Source of the DNA: Balanoglossus misakiensis
Lineage: Eukaryota; Hemichordata
Length of the DNA stretch: 64,000 nucleotides
Assembly: GCA_040954595.2 (NCBI GenBank)
Contig: CM082580.2
Location: 13,082,001-13,146,000 of the forward strand
Direction of reading: 5' to 3'
Shown here: positions 29,530-41,100 of the stretch, piece after piece
How positions within the stretch are numbered: the first letter of the stretch is position 1
How the letters are laid out: the number at the start of each line of letters is the position of its first letter
Position numbers and translations under genes: made by a program
The notes under the pieces: generated by a model
What the model saw: the letters and a program-made list of their open reading frames with translations, nothing else
Databases searched by the model: none
What the model was told of the DNA's origin: nothing

Positions 29530-32500
29530 ATGGCTGACGCAAGTAAGTATGAATGGTGACTTTACTTAATCGTAGTTTCATAGAATTGCATGCGCCTCTG
29601 GCATTTGAAGAATTCATCCTCCAAGTTCTTCTACCTATTTTGCTTAATGCAAACTGTCTTTTTTCTCTTTCGACAGAAATATACGACTACATCATCGTGG
29701 GCGCCGGGCCCGCCGGTTGCCAAATGGGTTACTATATGGAAAAGGGGAAACAGAATTACGTCATTCTTGACAGTGCCAACCGCCCCGGCAGTTTCTTCAA
29801 AACCCATCCAAAGCATCGATTCCTTATTTCCATCAACAAGAGATTCAACCCGTTCCCAGAACACGAGTATAACATGCGTCACGACTGGAATTCCCTTCTC
29901 TGCGACGACCGCTCGCTGTTGTTTCGTAACTATTCGGACGAGCTCTTCCCACCGGCCGACGCCCTCGTTCGCTACATGAACGACTTCGCAAGCAGGTATG
30001 ACCTGAACATCATGTACAACAGCAAGGTCCAGAACATTGACAAGGGTACATGTCCCAAATCTGGAGGAACCCTGTACACGGTGAAGACCGAGAATGGACG
30101 CGTGTTGCGCGGTCGCGTGATGCTCATGGCAACTGGTGCGCGCGAGGAGCACCTGCCTAAAATCGAGGGACTAGAGCATTGTGACACGTACGCCAACCAC
30201 GACATTGACCCCAAGAAATATGAAGGCAAAACCGTCGCCATTATTGGTCGTGGGAACAGCGCCTTTGAGACCGCCAACCATATTGCTGGAGCTGCTTCGT
30301 TCATCATGTTCTTCGGTCAAGTTCAACTGAAGTTTGCCTGGGATACGCATTTTGTGGGTAAGGACACTTTTTTGCAATCGAGACAACATAGTGCATTTAA
30401 AACATCATTATTTTATGTTTTCCAAGATTAATTCGAGGGTCGTCTTTATAATCGATTCACCATGATGATTTTTTGTAACTCTCCCCACAGGTGATTTGCG
30501 TGCGATCAACAACAACATCTTAGACATGTACCAGTTGAAATCACTCCATTCATACACCGGTATGGATGCCACGGCTGTTCGCAAGAACGACGAGGGAAAA
30601 CTTCTCGTCGAGAACGTCGGCGCATGCGTTCATTGGTCACCACCAGGCTGGCTGAAGATCACCTTTCCGTTTGATCACGTGATAGTCTGCACTGGATTTA
30701 AGTACATCGACCAGGAGATCTTCTCTAAAAACTGCTTGCCAGGTAAGTGATGTGTCGATGTTTTCTTCCCTGACTCCCAGGGGGCGCTGTTGGCTTTGCT
30801 CGATGTTCTCTACGTATGGGCGTTCAGACGTGAAACCATCTACGTATAAAACATTACAAATAACTTTTATTCTACCGACAGAGACGAGAAAGGAAGGTAA
30901 ATTCCCGGTGTTGAATAACAACTGGGAAGTGGTCAATGTGCCAGACATGTACTACATGGGAACCGCCATGCAATCCATCGACCGCAAAGCAGCCTCTGGT
31001 TTCATCCATGGATTCCGCTACAACGTCAGGACACTGTATCACATGTTAGTGGATAAATACAACAGCATCCCTTACCCGAGGACCATGCTAGAAAGAGATG
31101 TCGACCCGTTGGGTGATATGATCATCGGTGAGTTCTTATAAACATTCTTATATTATCGCAATGTCTATCTCTGTGTGAACAGCACGACTCGCGACTCTTG
31201 ATACCCAGTGCGTCAGACACACAGATTGCATGATCTTCGTGCAATGATTGCTCAGCAGAATGTTTCATAGGAATATTTTTACAATGTTCAGAGTACGGGC
31301 AATATTTACACAAAATAAGCACATGGTCGGCACACTGGGAAAGTACTTTAAAAGCCGCATGGTCAACCTATGCAAATTTAGTCACAGTTAACATGGCACA
31401 TGCGCATTAGACGATCGTCGTCCTTTAAAAACCTCGTCACGTGACCACCTGCTTTTATTTCAGAGAGAACCAGTCTTTCCGCAAGTCTCTATCAGATGAA
31501 CACATTCCTTTGTGACGTAGCAGTGGTGCCGGAAGAGAAAGATGGAAAGATCTGCTACTACGAAGACTTGCCGCTCAAACACGTCCTTGAAAATGAAGAC
31601 TTCATGAAACAGAAGCATTTATTCGTCACCGTCCTTCAGTACACTTTTGACAGGTATGCGCATGTATCCCTTAAAGGAGCAGGTACATTGCCAGGGGCAT
31701 TTCTATAGATTGTATATCTCAGTAGACTCATGGAAGAACACTGGGCCTGTCGTCTAGAACCAGACACTGTTTTCATGGCGACAGCACAAGAGTAAAGTCA
31801 CTTTATATTGCTGAAAAGTCAATAGTTACAATAAACAATAATAACAGAAATATTTAAGTTATACCTAATTTCCGTTTGCCATTTTGTCTCGACAGGTTTG
31901 GACGCTGGGGCGAACATGCAACCGACTTCATCCACATGCCCAAACTTGAAGATCAGGAGTGCCAGGCCTTCCTGCGACCAGTTGTCTATTACTACAGCGA
32001 AGGCAAGGAGGTCGACAGCCGTTCCTGCAACGAATCTCTCTTCCTTCGTTTCAACATCAAGAACTTCGTGGAAGACAACGAATTTAAGAATCACAACATT
32101 GTGAAGAACTTCATCAACAAATACGTAAGTTTGTTTGTTTGTTTGTTTGTTTTCAGTGAGTTCGAATAGAAATTGGTGGCACGCATGTTTTGTCTGGTTC
32201 CCTAACTCAATTCTGCCTCTGGTGGCGCTGTGCTAACGACACAATAAGTTGGTAACCGTACATTCAAATAGTATTTACATATAGTAGCCAATTTATCAAG
32301 ACTTACTCTTTCTTTTCTACAACGTTTTCTTTTCAGACCAACATTTCCCCCGGCAAGACCTACAGCGAACACTGGCTGAAGGACATCAGAGACATGCCCA
32401 AACTGTACACAGAATTCACCCCAGAGGAAAAGGAGAGGATTCCCAAAGAAATGGGCATCATGACCAACTGCAAGGCCGCCACTTTGGTTCTCGATCAGCC

Positions 32501-32546
32501 GCCAATGCCGAAAGGACCCATCACCTTACAAGGCAGATACCTCTAA
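29530..32546 (+). CDS. FOXRED2: FOXRED2-like FAD/NADPH oxidoreductase, 7 exons
   Basis: Flavoprotein of the FOXRED2/flavin-monooxygenase-like group. Exons: 29530-29542, 29677-30357, 30491-30742, 30882-31127, 31464-31653, 31896-32124, 32337-32546; 606 residues. Motifs: N-terminal FAD-binding Rossmann GAGPAG at residues 13-18 after YDYIIV; PGSFF, HRFLISINKRF and RHDWNSLL, close to vertebrate FOXRED2; MATGAREEHLP, the ATG-type linker; the second nucleotide-binding motif IIGRGNSAFETA (195-200), typical of NADPH sites; VGDLRAINN, YQLKSL, VCTGFKY and GFIHGFRYNVR. Vertebrate FOXRED2 is an ER-lumen protein of about 680 residues with a signal peptide and a C-terminal retrieval tail. Here the first exon encodes only MADA, the fold begins at residue 6, and the C-terminus is QGRYL, so this form looks cytosolic. 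It is probably a paralogous subfamily; its substrate is unknown. Confidence 0.92.
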
Positions 32547-33229
32547 GTTCACAGAAACTGCATGTGATTGTCATCTAGACTTTGGCGAGATATTCACGTT
32601 TTCTGTAAGACGCGGCAAAAGTGAATGGTGATCATCACTAGGAGTGTCCGCCGTGCTATACATATACATGACGTACTTGATTTTTGATTTGATTAACACG
32701 ATCGTTCGCGTTAGCTGAGTAATTTTAAGACACGTAGATAATATTTTAAAACTCACGAGCTATTTGAAGTAGACTTGGTCAATCAGGCTTGTGTACTCGG
32801 ATCGCAGAGAAACAGTAACCATGGAGACTGATCAGACCCCTCAGTCGCGTGACAGAAATGGCATCAGTCACTTGCCCAAGTTTGAGTTTTTCATTTTTAA
32901 CCGATTGTGTCTCACGAAAGGTTTGCGATCAAGACCTCTCAGTTGAGAGGAAACATCAAAATAAACACATAATGACACAAAATTTACTTATTTTATTATA
33001 TTCATCATCAATATGTACGTCCTGAACTGCATTTGGCAATTTTTTCTCAGATGAACTTCTTCGTACATGAATTTTTGTAAGATTAGCCGATTTGGGAACA
33101 ATTCAAAAGATGGATTTTTTAAATAATCTTATTGTTTAAACTGTAAAATTAATTCTAATGACACGCACGATGTGTATGTGTGTTGTTACAGCTATACTAT
33201 GTAAAACGTATTACTTTTACACAAATAAA
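32547..33229 (+). other. FOXRED2-like 3' UTR and downstream spacer
   Basis: AT-rich sequence after the stop codon. AATAAA hexamers at 32960-32965 and 33224-33229 are alternative poly(A) sites. No open frame of note. Confidence 0.55.
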
Positions 33230-33287
33230 GAGAGTGGTTGATTCGAACAATTGAGAGTGGTTTGGTAAATTTTCGGTGTTTTTTGAA

Positions 33288-33316
33288 TGCATAAGCTATA
33301 ATCCATGCATATAAGT
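33288..33316 (+). repeat. Isolated satellite-like fragment
   Basis: The stretch containing AGCTATAATCCATGCATAT resembles the dyad core of the 86-bp and 87-bp satellite monomers (AGCTATAACCCATG and GGTTATAGTCCATGCATAT). It lies 4.5 kb left of the array and stands alone. The match is short, so chance resemblance is possible. Confidence 0.35.
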
Positions 33317-33360
33317 TATTTGAAATTTCAACAGTTACGTAACTGTGTCAGCACTTTTGA

Positions 33361-33420
33361 TGCGGGTCACGTGACGTGACTTGAGACGCGTCAGAGCAAA
33401 GTTTTCGCTGCTGATTGGTT
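33361..33420 (+). promoter_or_regulatory. TATA-less promoter: E-box, CRE-like and inverted CCAAT elements
   Basis: CACGTG at 33368-33373 inside the palindrome TCACGTGA, an overlapping TGACGTGA (CRE-like) at 33372-33379, and ATTGG (CCAAT on the minus strand) at 33414-33418, in locally CpG-rich sequence. This lies 105-160 bases before the ATG at 33523 and is the usual composition of a broad, housekeeping-type promoter. Confidence 0.45.
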
Positions 33421-33522
33421 GGAGCCACCTGGACACCTCCACTTGGAAATTTCCGTCTAGCCTTCCGTGCATTTTCAAAAGTGACGGCCACGCTGCTGCA
33501 TGTAGGACGTGTTGCGGAGAGG

Positions 33523-36500
33523 ATGCGGAAAACTCTGTCCCAAACAGAGTTTCTCCGCTGGATAGTTTTCATGACGACAGCGGTAAGTAAAGTAACAGAA
33601 GTAGACATAGTTACTCCATTTTTGACCAGAAACATGGGTTAATCTGTGGTGAATTACGGACAACTAAAAAGCCAGACGTGTACACCACGGAATTGAAAAT
33701 TTGGATGCGTCACCGTCAGACAGCTCGAGTCAGATCTTCCCTGCGTTTTCATTCACAAATTCTACCCTTTCGGGTTACTCAACTTGAGATGTACGGTTTA
33801 TCAAATTAAGACAAGTCGGTGTTAAACCTCTACTGATGGGCGGCATGGTTTTTTTTTTACATAAAAAACAAGGTAGTTTTTCGGGAAAGGGGGGCTACGA
33901 TGAATTGGTAGCGGGTTCGATGAATTGACATCGGGTTCACGTGTAGTCAGCGTGTTTTCGAGTGTGAGTGAATGCAAATTGTGTATTACACTACCCGACA
34001 ATGGCAAAATATGGCTTGAAACGCTTATATTGGGAGCAGTTATTTTTGTGTGTCCGTGCAGTCTTTGCTCCAAAAATATATATTTATTTTGTCGGAGTTT
34101 AAAATGTTCCGCTTGGCTGTAGGCCTAAACTGGAAAATATGTAAATGTACATAGTGCCATGCTGGGGTTCTAGGCTACTTGTCTGTCAGCGAAGCCCTAA
34201 AACATGTATTGTCGTCGTGTATGATGTACCCCGGTACACTATGCGAATGAACAACAGTTTAGCGTACGGTGATAACGGTCGATATTTGGTTTCGTGCTCA
34301 TGGATAGGCATTCAATTTGTTTCCTTATTTTTTGCAGATCGAAGGCCCAGATGAACTGATGTTGGATACTCTGCGTGGATGCTATGATGTCATCAAGCAT
34401 GATGTCAAAGTAAGCGGTTTTAGCCAAGTTTTTGGGCAATTTTTAAGAACTTTTAATGATTCTGACTGGTGCCGGTAGCCAGTTCAGCGAACCAATTTTG
34501 CACAAATCTGAAGAATGCAACAATACGGATGCCATATGTGGATGTCATTACAGTTTTAAAACCAACATGACTACATGCTCGGTGCATGGGTCCTTTTTGT
34601 TACGGCACCAACAAGTTCATCGGCTTTGAATGCTTCGAAAGGTGCTCGTTGTTGTGAGTGTGTGTGTGTGTGTGTGCGCGCGCGCGCATGTGTGTGTCAC
34701 GGTAAGTTGTACGGTATATTTGGGCCATGCAACTAGACTACAATGAGGTGAGCGTTTGTATGTTCCATGGCTGAATGAAGACCAGTGGATGAAGTTTCGT
34801 AACAAGTAAGTTATATAGACATAAATAAAATCCCCGGTGCGGGTGGGTCCCATCCCTCAGACCGTCAGTTAATACTTAATACAAGTTTTTTTTAGAAATG
34901 TTATCTTTCGTCATTATTCAATAAAAATAAAATAAAAACATACACGCACTCAAAATACTTGGAGTGGTTTATTTCCGTACCGATCATCTTCCTCCTCACG
35001 TATATAGTTAATACAGGTTTTTTAGATATGTTATCTTTCGTCATTATTCAATAAAAATAAAATAAAAACATACACGCACTCAAAATACTTGGAGTGGTTT
35101 ATTTCCGTACCGATCATCTTCCTCCTCACGTATATAGTTAATACAGGTTTTTTAGATATGTTATCTTTCGTCATTATTCAATAAAAATAAAATAAAAACA
35201 TACACGCACTCAAAATACTTGGAGTGGTTTATTTCCGTACCGATCATCTTCCCCCTCACGTATATAGTTAAGTTAATACAGGTTTTTTAGATATGTTATC
35301 TTTCGTCATTATTCAATAAAAATAAAATAAAAACATACACGCACTCAAAATACTTGGAGTGGTTTATTTCCGTACCGATCATCTTCCTCCTCACGTATAT
35401 AGTTAATACAGGTTTTTTAGATATGTTATCTTTCGTCATTATTCAATAAAAATAAAATAAAAACATACACGCACTCAAAATACTTGGAGTGGTTTATTTC
35501 CGTACCGATCATCTTCCTCCTCACGTATATAGTTAATACAGGTTTTTTAGATATGTTATCTTTCGTCATTATTCAATAAAAATAAAATAAAAACATACAC
35601 GCACTCAAAATACTTGGAGTGGTTTATTTCCGTACCGATCATCTTCCTCCTCACGTATATAGTTAATACAGGTTTTTTAGATATGTTATCTTTCGTCATT
35701 ATTCAATAAACAAATATTAAAAACATACGTGTATTGATAAAACAGAGTGGTTTATTTCCGTACCGCTCATCTTCGCTTGTGTGTATGTCTCTGTTAGTCT
35801 GTTTTTTTATGGTAAATGAGGTATTTACTTTCCAGACATTAACTTTATTTGCTTGTTTTGCAGATGCAGAGACCAGAGTTTTTTCTCCATGCAGCGGTAT
35901 AGCTGGGTGAGGTAAAGGGCAGGTATATTCCATGGCTGAACGATCATGAATATTGCAGACACTCACTCCATTTTTTTTGTTTTGCAGATGCAGAGACCAG
36001 AGTTTTTTCGCCATGCAGCGGTATAGCTGGGTGAGGTAAGGGCAGGTATCTTCCATGGCTGAACGATCATGAATATTGCAGACACTCACTCCATTTGCTT
36101 GTTTTGCAGATCCAGAGACGAGATCAACTCATAATGGTATTCATCAACCATGCTTGGGCCTAAGTGACTAGGTTTTTTTTGCCATACAGCAGTAGAGCTG
36201 GGTGAGGTAAGGGCAGTATGTTCAATGGCTGAACGATCATGAATATCACCGACATTCACTTCGTTTCATTGTTTTGCAGATGCAGGGATGAGATCAACTC
36301 ATAATGGTATTGCATGCAGCAGTATAGCTGGGTGCGGTAAGGGCAGTATGTTCAATGGCTGAACGAAGACCAGAGGTTTCAAGCAAGGTTTGACAAGCGA
36401 TATACACATCAAAGTCCCTCTTTACATGGTGGCCATTTTGAATATTTTTTTTCGATTCAGACTGGTGCCGTTACCCAGTCAAGCAAACTGATTTTACAGA

Positions 36501-37421
36501 ATATTAGACATTCACTTCATTTGCTTATTTTGCAGATCCAGAGACGAGATCAACTGATAATGGTATTCATCAACCAAGCTGGGGCCTAAGTGACTAGTTA
36601 TTTTCGCCATGCAGCAGTATAGCTGGGTGCGGTAAGGGCAGTATGTTCAATGGCTGAACGAAGACCAGAGGTTTCAAGCAAGGTTTGACAAGCGATATAG
36701 ACAAAGCCCCATTTATCATGGTGGATATTTTGAAGATTTTGTATCGATTCAGACTGGTGCCGTTACCCAGTCAAGCGAAATGATTTTGCACAAACCTGCA
36801 TGTAACAATATGGACCCAGTCCTTTATGTGGATGTCAATTCAACGTTTTAAAACCGACCTGACTGCTGGATGCAAGAGGTGGACATTTTGTTTTTGCACA
36901 AACGTGTTCGCCATCTTTGAAGGAGACATTCCATTTACACACTCTTCATTTATTCCAGGGATCCCGTAGATGATGCTAAGATGATTGCCAGCCTGTGTGA
37001 TTGATGTCCAGAATACTGCATGGTTGTGGGAAGGTAAGAATTGTGGGAAAGAAAACTGAAGCAGTGACTGAGACAATACATGGTTAGGGGTGTGTGGGTG
37101 GGGTGTGGTTATTCACAATGTCCAGGAGTTGTCAGTTTAACTAAGTACAATTATAAGCTTAAATGGGCAGATCTCTATCGTTGTTGCAGTAAAATTTAAC
37201 CAAGGTGCCAAAAAGAGAGTGAAATTCCAGGCAGCCATACAGAACTCCATGATGTACCATCTGCGAATGAACAACAATTGGCGTACAGTGGTGATCATGC
37301 TTTGGTTCATGTCCATGTATATTTTACATTCATTTCTACATTGCTTGTTTTGCAGATGCAAAGACCAGATGGCTATCAGGCAACCAAGCTGAGGACGAAG
37401 TGTCCATTTTCCGCGATGTAA
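33523..37421 (+). CDS. Possible small gene, about 66 residues in 3 exons
   Basis: Exon 1, 33523-33582, begins MRKTLSQTEFLRWIVF and ends at GCG|GTAAGT. Exon 2, 34338-34409, follows TTTTTTGCAG, begins IEGPDELMLDTLRG and ends AAA|GTAAGC. A last exon at 37356-37421, after TTGTTTTGCAG, adds MQRPDGYQATKLR and a TAA stop. All introns are phase 0, and AATAAA lies at 37636-37641. Two good splice sites and a promoter-like region favour a real transcript, but I recognise no family. Translation could start upstream at 33415 in the same frame. Other copies of the last-exon type between 35864 and 36590 could be used instead and would add early stops. It may be a non-coding or lineage-specific transcript. 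Confidence 0.35.
34658..34698 (+). repeat. GT/GC dinucleotide microsatellite
   Basis: Alternating TG units pass into CG units and back to TG. The purine-pyrimidine alternation makes this a potential Z-DNA segment. Confidence 0.85.
34868..35790 (+). repeat. 130-bp tandem repeat, about 7 copies
   Basis: Unit starts GTTAATACAGGTTTTTTAGA and ends CTCCTCACGTATATA. Copies begin near 34877, 35007, 35137, 35272, 35402, 35532 and 35662. The internal copies are almost identical, with one 5-bp insertion before the fourth. The first and last copies are diverged, as expected where unequal exchange homogenises only the interior. Each unit holds AATAAAAATAAAATAAAAA, so several polyadenylation-like hexamers occur. 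It lies inside the putative small gene. Confidence 0.92.
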
Positions 37422-37635
37422 ATGACAGTCTGCAGAGACCACCTAACATCTAACGATAACAGTATTTCCATTGATGTTTACCAAGCTGATGCATTGTAGA
37501 TTTGTATCCATCAATGTTGAAACAATGAAAATGGATTTGAACTTTACTGAACTTACCTTTTGTATTTTGCATTTCAATCTTCCATTAAAAATTGTGAAAT
37601 GAAAATATTTAAGCTTACTAAGTAGTAAGCATCAT

Positions 37636-37641
37636 AATAAA
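37636..37641 (+). promoter_or_regulatory. Candidate polyadenylation signal before the satellite
   Basis: AATAAA about 215 bases after the presumed small-gene stop codon, in sequence ending 100 bp before the first satellite monomer. Confidence 0.4.
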
Positions 37642-37740
37642 TATATTTTATAACCTGAAATTCTGTCTTGAACGTTTTTGTTTATGGTTTCAAAACTTGG
37701 AAATTAAAATTTTCTATGAACTAGATTAAATGGAATACTT

Positions 37741-38124
37741 GACATGAAAACGCTAAAATGAGCAAAATTCACAAAGTCGAGAATTTGAGAAATTTTTAGC
37801 TGGGATGGGTTATAGTCCATGCATATGACACGAAAACGCTAAAATGAGCAAAATTCACAAAGTCGAGAATTTGAGAAATTTTGAGCTGGGATGGGTTATA
37901 GTCCATGCATATGACATGAAAACGCTAAAATGAGCAAAATTCACAAAGTCGAGAATTTGAGAAATTTTGAGCTGGGATGGGTTATAGTCCATGCATTTGA
38001 CCTGAAAACGCTAAAATGAGCAAAATTCACAAAGTCGAGGATTTGAGAAATTTTGAGCTGGGATGGGTTATAGTCCATGCATATGACCTGAAAACGCTAA
38101 AATGAGCAAAATTCACAAAGTCGA
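37741..38124 (+). repeat. 86-bp diverged edge satellite, about 4.5 copies
   Basis: Units begin at 37741, 37827, 37913, 37999 and 38085 with GAC(A/C)(T/C)GAAAACGCTAAAATG, an exact 86-bp period. Aligned in the same orientation with the 87-bp satellite they share CAAAGTCGA(G/A)AATTT, ATGGG(T/C)TATA(G/A)(T/C)CCATG and GAAAACG or CAAAAATCG blocks, so both come from one ancestral monomer. The frame is not kept because 86 is not a multiple of three. Confidence 0.9.
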
Positions 38125-41100
38125 GAATTTGACAAATTCGAAAGTCGAAAAATTTTCATTTTTTGATGATTTCATGAGCTATAACCCATGTTTTTTTTCA
38201 AAAATCGACGAAATTTTGAGATTCCGCAAAGTCGAAAATTTTTCATTTTTTGATGATTTCAAGGTCTATAACCCATAGTTTTTTTCAAAAATCGACGAAA
38301 TTTTGAGATTCCGCAAAGTCGAAAATATTTCATTTTTTGATGATTTCATGGGCTATAACCCATGGTTTTTTTCAAAAATCGACGAAATTTTGAGATTCAA
38401 CAAAGTCGAAAATTTTTCATTTTTTGATGATTTCATGGGCTATAACCCATGGTTTTTTTCAAAAATCGACGAAATTTTGAGATTCAACAAAGTCGAAAAA
38501 TTTTCATTTTTTGATGATTTCATGGGCTATATATAACCCATGGTTTTTTTCAAAAATCGACGAAATTTTGAGATTCCGCAAAGTCGAAAAATTTTCATTT
38601 TTTGATGATTTCATGGGCTATATATAACCCATGGTTTTTTTCAAAAATCGACGAAATTTTGAGATTCAACAAAGTCGAAAATTTTTCATTTTTTGATGAT
38701 TTCATGGGCTATAACCCATGGTTTTCTTCAAAAATCGACGAAATTTTGAGATTCCGCAAAGTCGAAAATTTTTCATTTTTTGATGATTTCATGGGCTATA
38801 ACCCATGGTTTTTTTCAAAAATAGACGAAATTTTGAGATTCCGCAAAGTCGAAAATTTTTCATTTTTTGACGATTTCATGGGCTATAACCCATGGTTTTT
38901 TTCAAAAATCGACGAAATTTTGAGATTCCGCAAAGTCGAAAATTTTTCATTTTTTGACGATTTCATGGGCTATAACCCATGGTTTTTTTCAAAAATCGAC
39001 GAAATTTTGAGATTCCGCAAAGTCTAAAATTTTGCATTTTTTGACGATTTCATGGGCTATAACCCATGGTTTTTTTCAAAAATCGACGAAATTTTGAGAT
39101 TCCGCGAAGTCGAAAATTTTGCATTTTTTGATGATTTCATGGGTTATAACCCATGTTTTTTTTCAAAAATCGACGAAATTTTGAGATTCCGCGAAGTCGA
39201 AAATTTTTCATTTTTTGATGATTTCATGGGTTATAACCCATGGTTATTTTCAAAAATCGACGAAATTTTGAGATTCCGCAAAGTCGAAAATTTTTCATTT
39301 TTTGATGATTTCATGGGCTATAACCCATGGTTTTTTTCAAAAATCGACGAAATTTTGAGATTCCGCAAAGTCGAAAATTTTTCATTTTTTGACGATTTCA
39401 TGGGCTATAACCCATGGTTTTTTTCAAAAATCGACGAAATTTTGAGATTCCGCAAAGTCGAAAATTTTTCATTTTTTGATGATTTCATGGGCTATAACCC
39501 ATGGTTTTTTTCGAAAATCGACGAAATTTTGAGATTCCGCAAAGTCGAAAATTTTTCATTTTTTGATGATTTCGTGGGCTATAACCCATGGTTTTTTTCG
39601 AAAATCGACGAAATTTTGAGATTCCGCAAAGTCGAAAATTTTTCATTTTTTGATGATTTCGTGGGCTATAACACATGGTTTTTTTTCAAAAATCGACGAA
39701 ATTTTGAGATTCCGCAAAGTCGAAAATTTTTCATTTTTTGATGATTTCATGGGCTATAACCCATGGTTTTTTTCAAAAATCGACGAAATTTTGAGATTCC
39801 GCAAAGTCGAAAATTTTACATTTTTTGATGATTTCATGGGCTATAACCCATGGTTTTTTTCAAAAATCGACGAAATTTTGAGATTCCGCAAAGTCGAAAA
39901 TTTTTCATTTTTTGATGATTTCATGGGCTATAACCCATGGTTTTTTTCAAAAATCGACGAAATTTTGAGATTCCGCAAAGTCGAAAATTTTTCATTTTTT
40001 GATGATTTCATGGGCTATAACCCATGGTTTTTTTCAAAAATCGACGAAATTTTGAGATTCCGCAAAGTCGAAAATTTTTCATTTTTTGATGATTTCATGG
40101 GCTATAACCCATGGTTTTTTTCAAAAATCGACGAAATTTTGAGATTCCGCAAAGTCGAAAATTTTTCATTTTTTGATGATTTCATGGGCTATAACCCATG
40201 GTTTTTTTCAAAAATCGACGAAATTTTGAGATTCCGCAAAGTCGAAAATTTTTCATTTTTTGATGATTTCATGGGCTATAACCCATGGTTTTTTTCAAAA
40301 ATCGACGAAATTTTGAGATTCCGCAAAGTCGAAAATTTTTCATTTTTTGATGATTTCATGGGCTATAACCCATGGTTTTTTTCAAAAATCGACGAAATTT
40401 TGAGATTCCGCAAAGTCGAAAATTTTTCATTTTTTGATGATTTCATGGGCTATAAACCATGGTTTTTTTCAAAAATCGACGAAATTTTGAGATTCCGCAA
40501 AGTCGAAAATTTTTCATTTTTTGATGATTTCATGGGCTATAACCCATGGTTTTTTTCAAAAATCGACGAAATATTGAGATTCCGCAAAGTTTAAAATTTT
40601 TCATTTTTTGATGATTTCATGGGCTATAACCCATGGTTTTTTTCAAAAATCGACGAAATTTTGAGATTCCGCAAAGTCGAAAATTTTTCATTTTTTGACG
40701 ATTTCATGGGCTATAACCCATGGTTTTTTTCAAAAATCGACGAAATATTGAGATTCCGCAAAGTCGAAAATTTTTCATTTTTTGACGATTTCATGGGCTA
40801 TAACCCATGGTTTTTTTCAAAAATCGACGAAATTTTGAGATTCCGCAAAGTCGAAAATTTTTCATTTTTTGACGATTTCATGGGCTATAACCCATGGTTT
40901 TTTTCAAAAATCGACGAAATTTTGAGATTCCGCAAAGTCGAAAATTTTTCATTTTTTGATGATTTCATGGGCTATAACCCATGGTTTTTTTCAAAAATCG
41001 ACGAAATTTTGAGATTCCGCAAAGTCGAAAATTTTTCATTTTTTGACGATTTCATGGGCTATAACCCATGGTTTTTTTCAAAAATCGACGAAATTTTGAG

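Larger units (their letters stand above)
34214..37380 (+). repeat. Mosaic of duplicated intron and exon-like segments
   Basis: Several blocks recur as imperfect copies. 34214-34340 matches 37250-37358 (GCGAATGAACAACA core). 34455-34650 matches 36740-36915 and in part 36430-36510 (GACTGGTGCCG, CCAGT, GTGGATGTCA). The element TTTTGCAGAT(G/C)CA follows pyrimidine tracts and is followed about 48 bases later by GGTGAGGTAAGGG; candidate starts are at 35864, 35988, 36110, 36280 and 36536, with relatives at 34338 and 37356. A segment around ATGGCTGAACGA recurs at about 34768, 35931, 36053, 36226, 36352 and 36648. Confidence 0.75.

Noticed and set aside
29590-30389. Other long frames overlapping the oxidoreductase exon 2 on both strands
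   Set aside because: They are shadows of the GC-rich coding exon; only the frame with GAGPAG and GRGNSAFE makes a known fold.
34868-35790. Transposon or MITE origin of the 130-bp repeat
   Set aside because: No terminal inverted repeats or target-site duplications are visible around the array or the units.
39485-39676. Minus-strand open frame in the satellite
   Set aside because: It is open only where two monomers carry TCGAAAATCG instead of TCAAAAATCG, which removes the usual minus-strand TGA. It is a chance shadow.
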